The position numbers and the translations under genes are program-made. A stretch of DNA of 64,000 nucleotides from Cytospora piceicola. Taxonomy: Eukaryota > Ascomycota > Sordariomycetes > Diaporthales > Cytosporaceae. The stretch covers positions 1-64,000 of the forward strand of contig JALQBC010000035.1 of NCBI GenBank assembly GCA_023375675.1, given 5' to 3'. The notes beneath the pieces are model-generated. The model was not told the DNA's origin. It saw only the letters and a program-made list of their open reading frames with translations, and searched no databases. Each line of letters starts with the position of its first letter. Position 1 is the stretch's first letter. Positions 34,123 through 44,560 of the stretch are shown one piece after another.

Positions 34123-35001
34123 GGAAAGACCTACTTGGATGTTTGGCTGTCCACCTTTGAGGATTGAAAGATGGGGGTCGTGTGCTTGTCTCTCTGCTGG
34201 GTGAGACGTCGAAGATTGGGCGTTGCTGAACGTGCAAATGTTCAGGTATGGGGGTGAGAAGTTAGATTCTGAGATGCACTGCACTGAAAGTACAAAATAG
34301 AAAACTCAATATGGGTGATGGATTTTGGGAGTCAGACGATGTAAGCTGGTTGAGAGAGCTTGATTGACGAAAATTGGTTGCTGGAGGTGGAAGGGCTGAA
34401 AAGAAACGGTGGCACGTTGGAACAGCAACGACAGGAATTCCTTCTGAAAGTTTGTAACGGAAGACTGGACGTTTTCAAGCTGATTAAGCGCCTAGGCAGA
34501 TTGCAGGCAGTCGAAACGATATGTAGTATCAAGTCTACCTAGGTAGCTATTGGAGTCAAGCTGTTGGAAAGCAAGGACCGTGCAACTCGCACCGTCCAGA
34601 GGAAGCCTGCCCCTGTGAGGCTTGCTATACCTAACTGCTATACCTACACCTACCTAGGTACCTAGGTAGGTATGAGTACTTATGTAGGTATTATATATTG
34701 CCAACTTAAAAGCGTGGAACGGAAAGACGCAGCTTTCCACGTCGGCAGATTACAAGTTATAACCTAGATACTCTAGACTATCAGCATCATGCACAGGATC
34801 TAAGGTTCCGACTCCATGAGGCAAACCTATTATCACCATGCAGCGCACAACTGACCTCTCTGGAGGCGACTTCATATAGTATGGGTAGGGGACTGTCTCA
34901 CCACCACACTCAGAGAAAAGAACATATTAAACGCCTTCTAGCACCACTTCTATGGAAACCCCTTTTAGAGAGCGATGCACAAAGAAAAATCAAACTCGTG
35001 C
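34123..35001. other. Intergenic region with dense ACCTACCTAGGTA palindromes
   Basis: No gene seen. 34534-34547 and 34641-34690 hold overlapping TACCTAGGTA-type palindromes, the densest block of this motif in the window. Confidence 0.6.
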
Positions 35002-35084
35002 TCACCACTCTTCTTCTCCCCCGCTGTCTCCTTATCATGTGCAGAGCTCCCCAGAAGCACATAGCCCCTCTGGTTAGCAAGCAG

Positions 35085-35843
35085 TCAGACACCGCCCACC
35101 ACAAAGTCGGTGGAGTAGTGCGTGTGCCCAAACACCCAGACCCTCACTTGCCCCCAGAGTCCTCCTCCCTTGCCCTGCAGGACGACATCCGTGGCATAGG
35201 CCGACGACCAGGGATTATCCTCGTTGCGCGGCGCCGATGTGCCTTTTATGGCTGGGGCATGATGCGTGACGACCAACACATCCCGCTCCGGGGCCGTGCT
35301 TGCAAGTTCTTGGACCCTTCCGTGAAGCCAGCTCAAATCCTCGTTGTGCTGCTCGGTGTGGTTCTCGAGGGACCATCGTTCGATCTTCTTGAAGTCTTGG
35401 ACCTTGTGCCTGACTACCTCGCGAGCGTGATCTGGAACCTGAGACCATAATGTGCAACCCAGGATGGTGAGGTGTGAGTCCGGTTCAGGATCGTCCCACT
35501 GATCCCTGTGAAGGAGGACGACCTTGCCTCCGAGCCGAGGGTCTGCGACCAACTCGCGTGCCTTGTCGATGGCGGTCTGATGGTCAAGACCGTAGAATTC
35601 ATGGTTGCCTAGGACCAAGAATACGCGCTCATACCGCCCCGCCTGTCGGGAGAAGAAGTCCAGGTATGCTCCGTGGTCGATCAGCCTCCCGATGTCTCCA
35701 GCCAGCACGAGCCATGGCGCCGAAACGGGAAAATCGAAGGACGAGTATTGTTGCCCAACCTCGAGGTGGAGATCGGAAAGGACCTGTATGCGGGATCTGT
35801 GGTTCGCCTTTCGACAGGAAAGCAGGTCGTTGGAAGACCGCAT
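35085..35843 (-). CDS. Calcineurin-like metallophosphoesterase, with early TGA
   Basis: 253 codons from an ATG at 35843. All metal-site blocks are present in order: DLHLE, GDIGR, GNHEFYG, THHAPA, GHTHYST. The family hydrolyses phosphate esters with two metal ions; the substrate is unknown. The frame stops at TGA 35085-35087 after FVVGGV, but the same frame continues with LLANQRGYVLLGSS to a TGA at 35002. This is the usual end of fungal relatives (VVSNQRGYV), so the stop has probably arisen from CGA. The catalytic sites lie upstream of it, so a shortened enzyme could still work. The 5' end is uncertain: an upstream exon is possible because the first ~18 residues are not family-like. A MITE lies 220 bp upstream. 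Confidence 0.85.
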   Translation of the reverse strand: MRSSNDLLSCRKANHRSRIQVLSDLHLEVGQQYSSFDFPVSAPWLVLAGDIGRLIDHGAYLDFFSRQAGRYERVFLVLGNHEFYGLDHQTAIDKARELVADPRLGGKVVLLHRDQWDDPEPDSHLTILGCTLWSQVPDHAREVVRHKVQDFKKIERWSLENHTEQHNEDLSWLHGRVQELASTAPERDVLVVTHHAPAIKGTSAPRNEDNPWSSAYATDVVLQGKGGGLWGQVRVWVFGHTHYSTDFVVGGV

Positions 35844-36063
35844 GCCCAAGCAAAGAAGGTTCGTAGACGGTGAACAGAGAAACCAATGGTTCTTCTTTCA
35901 CGTGAGGTGCACATGTGAGTGAGTGATGGATTGGATGTTAGAGACGCTTACTAAGACGGAGAGCATTTTGAAATCTCGGGCCGACCTCGGCGCATACAAA
36001 GCCGAATACGCAAAGCATGCCCACTCCGGGTCGCTCCGCCGGCCGTTCAGCCCGTTTGTAGTA

Positions 36064-36288
36064 CAGGTCGCCGGGGTAATAAACGTTAGTTCGTGACCGT
36101 ACTGACAAGGGGCCCTGTATTGTACTGCTTCTCGCAACTTCTATGTGAGGGTACTTTACAGGTCAACCTGCAGAGCTCACCTGCAACTGATCCTTCCAAT
36201 CAATGAGTCTCTTTATAGCCAGAGTGGAGTGGTTCCAGTAAATCCACTGGTACAGTCACGAACTAACGTTTATTACCCCGGCGACCTG
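36064..36288. mobile_element. 225 bp MITE with 39 bp terminal inverted repeats and TA target duplication
   Basis: CAGGTCGCCGGGGTAATAAA at 36064 is repeated in reverse complement at the other end (up to 36288); the arms match for about 39 bp with one mismatch. Both ends are flanked by TA, as left by Tc1/mariner-type transposition. No coding sequence inside. It lies in the promoter side of the metallophosphoesterase gene. Confidence 0.88.
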
Positions 36289-37892
36289 TAGGACGGATCC
36301 GTTGGGTCCTGGGTCCTGTGTCCTGGGTGAGTGGATTCACAGCCGCAGTTCAGTGGATGGGCTTGTGGAGAAAGCGTACATCAAAAAAAGAGTCTTGTGT
36401 TTCGTCCAACGCTGCAGTGACTGGGAGATAATGGAACCTTTCCGCGGCAATTGCTGGTGTGTGTGCATACACCTACCTAAGTATATACTTGAGCAGGTAT
36501 ACAAGGGCCAGGCGGAATTAATGACAGGCAGATCCTTCACATATCAGGATCCTCTTGCGAGGGAGCTGACGAGCTGTCGAGATTAGCTACACCGTATATA
36601 TTACCCAGGTAGCTTCCTACTCGTTCCATCAGGCCATGCGTACAGAAGAGTCAGTCAGTATATACGCATCAATCCGAAACGGGTAAACCTACAGACATAC
36701 TAAGGTACTTAGGTGCTATGCCTTCATCTACATCCCTGGGTACTTAGTAGCTTTCGCCTGTCAGCACATAAACCTGTCAAGTGCCTGTCAACTGCCATCA
36801 TCACCGCCATCCATGCCGATCGGGACTGCGGACTCCAGGGCTCCAGCACATCCTTCCCGTCCTGCATACCTACTTGAGTAAGTGCAGTAAGCAACACACA
36901 GCCTCTCAATCCCATCAACAGGTGAGTTGGTTGGTGGTTGATTGATTACTGATTGATTATTCACCACGGAACCTGGCTGTTGTTGGTTCCAACCTTGGAA
37001 GCTTCTCCCGCCCGGAGGAACCTGTGCACCGACTCCGACATGTCAACTGCCAGAAGAAGAAACGAAAGGGGCGAGAAAAAAACACACACAAACACCTAAC
37101 CACCACCAGCGAAAGGCCGAAGAGCCGCATCTTATATATCAGCCAGCAAAACATGGCAACATGGGCATGTCTCACACAAGTCGCGGAGGGACATCATCCT
37201 TCCCCCCCCCCCTCCATTTCAATCACGCCAATCATGCGCTTGTAATTGTGGCGCACCACGCTATTGCCCAGGATTTAACGATGATTCGTAGATACAACTA
37301 GCCCACTAAACTTGCCAGGCTTGGCCTGCTTGGCCGAGCTCTTAACCCCGTAAAGCCCGTCCGAACAAGCATGGAACCCATGGAACATTGGAAACTTTGG
37401 AAACTTTGGGAGTCGGCCGGACTACCAACTGCGTGGACTCCTTGGGGATTGACCGGGTGAGTAAGTGAGTAACATTGTGTGAGTGGATCGAAAACCGTTG
37501 ATGAATAAACCTGAGAATGAGAGTGAGAGTGAAAGAGGGTCAAAATACCACCTCACGGAAACAGGGGACATGCTGACCTGCAGCTGAGTGCATCCAGCCT
37601 GAGGAGGGAAGAAGGGACCGGAAGACGGTACATTCTATGTGATTTCTGATCTGACACCCTTTATGTACGTACGTCCGTCACCACACACTACCTAGGTACT
37701 TACTTACATACTACATAGCTAGGTATATACTAGTATTACTACCCGCGCCTTCTTCTCGAGGTCATGCCGGGCCGTTTTCGACCACCCTCTTTCTTTTGTT
37801 CTTTCCACCCTTCATTGCTGTATGATCCCGGAACCAACCTGTGCTGAGCTTACAACCCCCTTGTGTCCCCCCACGGTGTTACCCCGGCCAAT
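36289..37892. other. Long intergenic region / upstream region of the methyltransferase
   Basis: 1.6 kb without a supportable gene. It holds several TACCTAxxTAGGTA-like motifs (36469, 36700, 36866, 37689), a C10 homopolymer near 37205, and CT-rich text just before the start codon, as in fungal leaders. Confidence 0.55.
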
Positions 37893-39403
37893 ATGGACAT
37901 CAAAAGCTGGATAAACCCGCCGGATAGTGACACGGCGGAAGGGAAAGACAGCTCGGCGTCAGCAGCACATGGTACACCAGCCCCAGCCCAGCCGACGAGC
38001 AGCGAGAACCAGGACACATCTTCAAATCCCGGACCATCACCAGCACCACCAGCACCACCACCAGCAACAGTCGCCCCGGAAATCCGCGCGGGTCTCGATG
38101 CGGCGACTACATCACCCCATAGCGGACCTTCAAGGTCGCGGACAGAGAGGCCATCGGCGCCCCTAGAAGCACAGGAAGCTACGGCCCCACCAACGCCGCC
38201 ACGAACACACAGCGCCGACATCCACCACCATGACTCGGCCGCCTCCACATCCGGGTCCGCCTCCGGGTCAGGGTCAGGGCCAGGGTCGGGCCCAGGGTCA
38301 GGATCCGGGGCCCTCTACGCCGGCTTTCACCGGGACTCGGACGACGCCAGCCTAAACGCGCCGTCGACCTTTTCCGTCGGGCTGTCCATCGACACCGACT
38401 CGAGCGACGCCGACAGCGCCCTGGGCTCGTTCCGCGCGCAGTCCTCGTCCATGTCGGCCTCGTCGTCCATCTTCGACTTCGTCGAGGAGCACGGCCGCAC
38501 CTGGCACCGCTACCACGAGGGCAAGTACTTCATGCCCAACGACATCCCCGAGCAGGAGCGCCTGGACCTGCAGCACAGCATCTCGGTGCGCCTCTTCGGC
38601 GGCCTGTACCTCGCGCCCGCGGACCGGCCCAACCGGGTCCTCGACCTCGGCACCGGCACCGGCATCTGGGCCATCGAGTTCGCCAACGAGCACCCCGAGA
38701 GCGACGTCCTGGGCACCGACCTGTCGCCCATCCAGCCCGAGTACGTCCCGCCCAACTGCCGCTTCGAGGTCGACGACGCCGAGGACGAGTGGGTCTTCAG
38801 CGCGCGCTTCGACCTGATCCACTCGCGCTTCATGTGCGGCTCCTTCTCCAACTTCCCCGCCATCTTCGCCAGCTGCTTCGAGAACCTGAACCCGGGCGGC
38901 TGGATCGAGTTCCAGGACTACTACGTCAAGCTGCAGGCCATGGACGACTCGCTGGCCGGGACGGCCCTGGAGCGGTGGAACGACCTGGTGCTCGAGGGCG
39001 TGCGGAGGATGGGCAAGAACGGGCTGGCCGCGGCGCGGTTCAAGGGCCAGATGCTGGACGCCGGGTTCGTCGACGTCGTCGAGAGGAAGTATGCGCTGCC
39101 GGGGAACCCGTGGGCCAAGGGCGACGACCAGAAGATGCTGGGCATGATGCAGCTGGAGAACATCCTCGACGGGATCCACGGCATGTCGATCGGCTTGTTC
39201 ACCAAGATGTTGGGTATGTCGGCCGAGGAGGTCGAGGTCTTGTTGGTGGATGTGAGGAAGGACATGAAGAATACCAAGATTCACTTCTATTACATTGTGT
39301 GAGTTACCCACCCGCCTGTTGGCCCTGGAACGGATTCGATGAGCTTGAAGCTGACCGTTGGTGCAGTTACTCCGTTTACGGCAGGAAGCCTCCGTTGAAT
39401 TGA
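37893..39403 (+). CDS. LaeA-like SAM-dependent methyltransferase
   Basis: Coding parts 37893-39298 and 39367-39403 (480 residues). The intron (donor GTGAGT, acceptor TGCAG) adds the C-terminal YSVYGRKPPLN, whose VYGRKP ending is common in this family. Residues 1-~190 are disordered, Pro/Ser/Ala-rich and include a Gly-Ser repeat (GSASGSGSGPGSGPGSGSG). The methyltransferase follows: YHEGKYFMPNDIPEQERLDL, SAM motif I VLDLGTGTGIWAIEFA, an acidic loop GTDLSPIQPEYVPPN and the region FDLIHSRFMCGSF. Relatives include LaeA and the many LaeA-like proteins of ascomycetes, linked to secondary-metabolism control or small-molecule methylation; the target here is unknown. The start ATG is the first in frame. 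The coding sequence is notably GC-rich. Confidence 0.9.
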
Positions 39404-39697
39404 AAGCTTTGCACGATATACTTATTTATTTAGAGCCATCATTCGATTTATTCACTTGTACAGATCCAACCCCGTTCGCCACCAGCCTGAATCTCATCCC
39501 ACACATTTCAGACTTCTAGTGCGTCCCGTACCAGGAACATTGTCCCCGGCGCTGTCACCAAAGAGACATCCCACCGTCGAAGTTACAGTCCATGATGCCG
39601 TCGATGTCAGGGTTTTCAAACTCTGACACATCCCGAGAAAGCATGGATCAGCAATATAACCACAATTTCAAACGCCTTTTCATACAACAGTTAAACA

Positions 39698-39798
39698 GCG
39701 CCAGTGGTTTAGCGGTAAAATCCATCGTTGCCAAATCATGTCTTCAAACACATGACTAGCATATTCGATGGGCCCCCGGTTCGACTCCGGGCTGGCGC
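39698..39798 (+). tRNA. tRNA-Gly(GCC) with 31-nt intron
   Basis: Mature sequence and intron identical to the 31940 copy but on the opposite strand. TTTTGCTTTTTTCTCTTTT follows as terminator; this tail (ATTATATTTTGC) is also shared by the other copies, so the duplicated unit extends past the tRNA. Confidence 0.93.
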
Positions 39799-40215
39799 AT
39801 TATATTTTGCTTTTTTCTCTTTTGGGTAATTTTTTGCTGGCAACAACTCTGGTGTCGAATGTAAGAGGTAAAGTGGAAAATGACAGATGCGTTAAAATTG
39901 TATATGCACATCAATGGATCTTCTTTTATGGCAAAGCTCAAAGAGCGAGATATATATCTTAACTTGTATCGGATTCCGGAATTGGTAAAATTACTGCGGG
40001 AGACCAGTGCTGCTCGGCCGAACATGCCGTTGTCTCCACCGTGGACATGAACAGAAGGTTTCCGGCCGCTGTGTTGATATTGTCCCGATATTGGTGTTCA
40101 TCGTTGCAGATGATATCAAGCGAGACCTCGAGCTTCAGTTTGCTCTCCGAGTTGATTCCCTGATCCTGATCCTCGTCGCCTCGAGGGTCTCAGCTCCCAA
40201 CCGCAAAGCGGGTAT

Positions 40216-40596
40216 TCATGTTGCAACAGCAAATGACTCCGGATGATTCGGTGCCGTGGGATTTCGGATTTTCCGGCCAGGCCTCATCAACGTTGACTGG
40301 TAATCACTGAAACACTTTGTACAGCGTTTTGAGCTGGTTTCAAAATGGTGTATCCGCCGCCACCGAGGTTGAGGAAGCTCATCCTTCCAGACACACGTCT
40401 TCTTCCTCCGTAAGCATAAATCGTTGCTGTAAGGGGGCTCGCGGTTGCTCCGTGTCTTGCGCCTTCTGCAGACTGAATAAGCTCTGAGTCTTTTGCTACG
40501 CCGAGCACATCTAATTAGAGCATGCCAGGATGGTACCATATGCTGGGCCCTCTTCTGAAAGTCTTCGTCGTCGCTCGGGATCGGCCATGGCTCCAA
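40216..40596 (-). pseudogene. Decayed Zn2Cys6 DNA-binding domain fragment
   Basis: A frame at 40596-40216 contains AYSVCRRRKTRSN followed by PPYSND and KKTCVWKDELPQ. The spacing and basic residues are those of a fungal Zn2Cys6 cluster, but three of the six Cys are replaced (Tyr, Ser, Tyr). No activator domain is seen on either side. I read it as the remnant of a transcription factor gene. It converges on the 3' end of the membrane protein gene at 40666. Confidence 0.5.
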
Positions 40597-40665
40597 CCTA
40601 GGTCATGTTTGGTCTCAACCGTTCGCCGCCTTCTGACTCCGAACCCGAGACCCGGATCTACTGGC

Positions 40666-42145
40666 TTAAAGTATATCACCATGAGGATGCGACCTATTAC
40701 CTGTCGTATCACCCCCATTCCCGCTAACTATAACATTCCTCCGTTTGTCTGGCATCCTCCCCCATCCTACATCATCATACTGAACATCAACCCTCGTCTG
40801 CACCACAATCCCGCCATCCGGCCGACCCACCGCCAATGCGATATCATCATTGGTGATTTCCGGCCCGAGCCCATTACTGCTGGTGCCGACACTGTCACCA
40901 CTGGCAGACTGCCCTAGCACCTTCTCCCTGTTCATCCTGTTGCGAAGCTCCACCTCACTGCCCTCAGGGCTGTCGTCCAGGGTCATGAAGCCGGAATATG
41001 GGCTCGGCTTCTTGGGCGTGCTGCGCTGTGTCGGTATGTGTGGTATATATGCGCCACCCGATTGTTGGTTGTCGCTCGGGTCGCCGTGGTAGCCACGTGA
41101 GGTGTCGCCGGTACTGAACCACGAGCGCACGAGGGGCAGGAGGAGAGGAAGGTTTCCACAGGTAATGCCGATAGAGATTTCCAGGTAGGTCCAGACGCCG
41201 GCTTCGACTTGGTTGGATGTGATATCTGACTTTGTGGTCAAAAGGGCCACCCAGCGGATGAAACTTGTGGTGATGACACTGTAGTAAAAATGTAATATCA
41301 GCACCGAGAATGGATTCCCGTCCCCAGTATGCCAGAAGTCCAAGCCATCACTCACAATAAGCCCACCGCAAATATAGCTGCCAATGCAACCTTCTTCCGG
41401 TTGTTTATGTTCAGGTGAAGAACCACAGGGATTGGCATTGCAAATATGAAGATATCCCCTATACACGAGAGCACACCAGATGTGAGGCCGATGGTGATCA
41501 GTGGGTTTCCAATGCAGCGTCCACCCTCGATCGCCTTGTTCCAGAAGTACGAGATGGGATGACACTCAAACAGTGTTGCAAGCCAGATCGCGATCAGCCA
41601 TAGAAGCGTATAAATCCAGATTGCCCACCCTGAAATCCGGATGGCTCTGGTTGGGAAGATGCGAACGTAGAACATGATTATGGATGTCTTGACGCAGAAG
41701 AGACTCGGCGGTTGCATGCGTTGAATCACCCAGAGGGACTGGAAGATGGAATGTAAGAAGCGATATGCTGGAAATGAGACCAGCTATGGTATCCAGGGAA
41801 GGCTTTGACTCACGATGAGAAAATTCTTGATTTGAAGCTTGGTGAGAGTGTCTTCATGCTGTCCCAAACCAGTTGTCAGGCCTGGTAGTCTCAGTCAGAC
41901 TCAGCCAATAACCATGACGTGCATTCGCATGACTGACCATAAAACATGCATGTCGCTGTGCCGATACAAAAGCATAGGGCTGCAAACATGAAGTAGTCTT
42001 CGCCCTGAAGCCTCTTGGTGGATATGAGCTTCGCCCATGTCCTTAACAGCGTCGAGGCTATCGCCAGGACCAGGCCAACTATCACCCCCACCAGCACATA
42101 TCTTCTCTTCTCTTCCGGTCCAAAATCATCCAGCTGGACGGTCAT
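40666..42145 (-). CDS. Rhodopsin-domain (PTH11-like) integral membrane protein
   Basis: Coding parts 42145-41938, 41881-41814, 41738-41356 and 41278-40666 (423 residues). Introns: 41882-41937 (GTCAGT), 41739-41813 (GTGAGT) and 41279-41355 (GTGAGT), all restoring family text such as MFYGLTTGLGQHEDTLTKLQ and AVGLFVITTSFIRW. Seven hydrophobic spans are visible, beginning YVLVGVIVGLVLAIASTLLR and including GWAIWIYTLLWLIAIWLATL and GDIFIFAMPIPVVLHL. The fungal rhodopsin-domain family has many paralogues; some (PTH11) sense surfaces and nutrients upstream of infection-related development. No CFEM domain precedes the first span. The C-terminal ~150 residues are cytoplasmic, Ser/Gly/Asp-rich and probably regulatory. 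Confidence 0.88.
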
Positions 42146-44560
42146 GACGACAACGGGTGATCAAATTACTCGCAGTTGCGAGCAACTGTGTCGATCAGCA
42201 CTTACTGTAGGGCTGATGAGAAACGTTAAACATGAGAGTATAGACGCCCAGGTCCACATGCACGCCACTGAGGGTCTGATATAGAAAGGTGAGATGACCC
42301 ACACCAGCACCTGCAGTGCCGTTGGCAGGGTCAATCAGTGATGTGCTCTAAGCCCCTCCTGCAAAGAGCACGCGATACTGCGATCCACCCCAGTTTAGGT
42401 TTAAATTGCCCCCAACCTGATCAGAGCCAAGACCGCGTGGTTGGGCTGCTGCAAATATCACGGGCAGGTTGGTAAATTTAGCTGCACCGGCAGCTGCGGA
42501 CGTAACCTTGGAACCGGAGCTTCAAGTTGAGTTTGCTCGCTATTTAATTGACTCGTGACGAGCATTGCCATATAAAAGTGCGGCGACAGGAGTCGAGGCC
42601 GGTCGGCTTGTTTGAGGTTTAGTAGGTGAACGAGCTGGGATAGAACAACTGTTCTGAGAAAAACGAATGTGTGACACTATGGTCAGGGAGTGAAATCACT
42701 TGAAGTCGGTGAATATTCTCAATCTACACTTCCCGGAGGAGGTGCGCCCGTCAGAAGGAAATATCAATATCGAAGAATTATGAAGGATGGCTGCAACAAT
42801 TCTCCGAAATAACCGACTCGTTAGAACAAGGATGCCAATGTGATGGTATGTACTTTCGTGCATACATAGGTACAGACGTGGCACACCATGCTGGTGACTT
42901 GCGACCAATAAAGCCACGGCAGTGCTCCATAAGTCGTTCGAAGCGCAATGGCGCCATCGCGGGACCTTCTGGTGGAGGTAGTAACCAACGGGCCGCTATG
43001 ATATGCTGGCCTGCAACGGCAGATTTCACGTCGGTTCTATTTTTATGTTTTAGCGTACGGGCATCTTGCGGTCTGTTTTCTTCCAGTAGGGAGACTAATG
43101 TCTGAATTTCCTGATCAAAGAACCACCTCTCGGTCGTGATGCTCGGCCGCGATAGCCTGGACGGTACTTCTGCACACAGTCTTTGTTCCTCAAGCCCAGC
43201 GGTTTGGACTCTTTGTAGACCGGTCAGAACCTGGAAATAACCGTAACCCAAGAAGAAACTCGGGTATTGTTGTTTGCTGTCCGGAGCAGCAACGCACTGA
43301 TATAGCTGTTGCTACTGCCCTGGTGCTTATTTTCCCACTGGAGATTACATATGTGATCCTTCATCACGAGCGAGACAGTAATGGATATTATGAAATGACA
43401 TGTGTAACCACCAAAGTTGCCCGCGGGCATGCCTGTGAGCCGTCTATCGTTCGGTTACGGCTCAGTCGCCTTGAACTGTCAGGATTCATAAACCGCTCGG
43501 AGGTCTCAACATCTAGCCTATGAGATACCAGAGGTTGAATATTAGCAACTATTAAACGGTTAAGGGAATACCATACGGATTTGCGACCGAGGTAGATGAT
43601 ACTTATACGACCTGTAACTCAATTTCAAAAACAATGGATCACGGTGTCCTTTGATTGAGGAGTGCCCAGGTGTTTTCCCCCTAATCCAAACCATAATCAT
43701 GCGGAGGAGAAGGAACACACTGAGTACTTTCTTGCAGGCTGCGACCCCATGTTTGCGGAGAGCTTGGGCTGTTCGGACAAGGAGATATTGCGCCACGTTG
43801 TATCAGATGATCAGTCCTTGATTTTATCATGCCACAAACCTTCGTGTTATCATAAGCAAACAAAAGTACAAATAGATAAACGATGACCTTGTCTAGAAAA
43901 CATTCTGGTCCATCTCGGGGGTTTCGCCCCATAAAGCCGCATCTACCATGCAGCCCAAGATGGTGTGCTTAGCAGTGTTAAAGCAAAGAACAACATCGAA
44001 TAGTCTCTTTGCAGAACGACAAGTGCAGCTGCAGGTTGCTCGGTCTGCTTCATGTTCGTCCGCTGAATGACAGTCCACGTGACACTGCGTATTAGACAGC
44101 CTATAGCTCTTATCTTCGATAGAATCGTACGAGTACAGTATACAAGCAAAGTACACAAGCATAGCACACAAACCTAGTAGATATCGGTTATTTGTATGGA
44201 AGGCCCCGGATTCATCCTACGGCTTTGTCCAAGCACGGCTTTGCTCTTCTTCGATTAACCTAAGGGAAATGCCATTATGCCGAGTTCGGACGCAGGAAAC
44301 GGAACCATTCAATAGCCATGTCTTTGTTGATTATAGTCAGTAGATGTGGAAGGATACACATAATTCCCATCAGAGACCCCAACTGTCGGCTATAGCAAAG
44401 CTCGATCTCTCTACGGCTGAAATAAAATTCCAGCAGCACTTGAATTTCCCCGACTCAAGTCGATTACACGCTACAACTCACCAGTGGTCCTTCTAAGATT
44501 TGATACGAAGGGTTCGAAGAAAAGTTTTGCAAACGGTCACCCTATAGTTGAGTACGGACG
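42146..44560. other. 2.4 kb region without a firm gene
   Basis: A minus-strand frame (43251-42778) has a plausible stretch (PSRLSRPSITTERWFFDQEI, ending SENCCSHPS), possibly an exon after a TTTCCAG acceptor, but no ATG-to-stop model with a domain can be built. The final ~500 bp should include the promoter of the gene at 44561. Confidence 0.4.

Noticed and set aside
35002..35087. Peroxisomal isoform by stop-codon readthrough
   Set aside because: The extension ends in EEEW and the base after TGA-C does not match the UGA-CUA motif; kept only as a weak alternative to mutation.
38352..39311. 319-codon minus-strand frame opposite the methyltransferase
   Set aside because: GC-rich coding sequence leaves the opposite strand open; no domain, and the plus strand has a clear SAM-binding motif.
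43893..44171. 92-codon frame with many Cys as a second secreted protein
   Set aside because: Starts with TTG, has no ATG in a good position and no splice sites; Cys come from ordinary codons.
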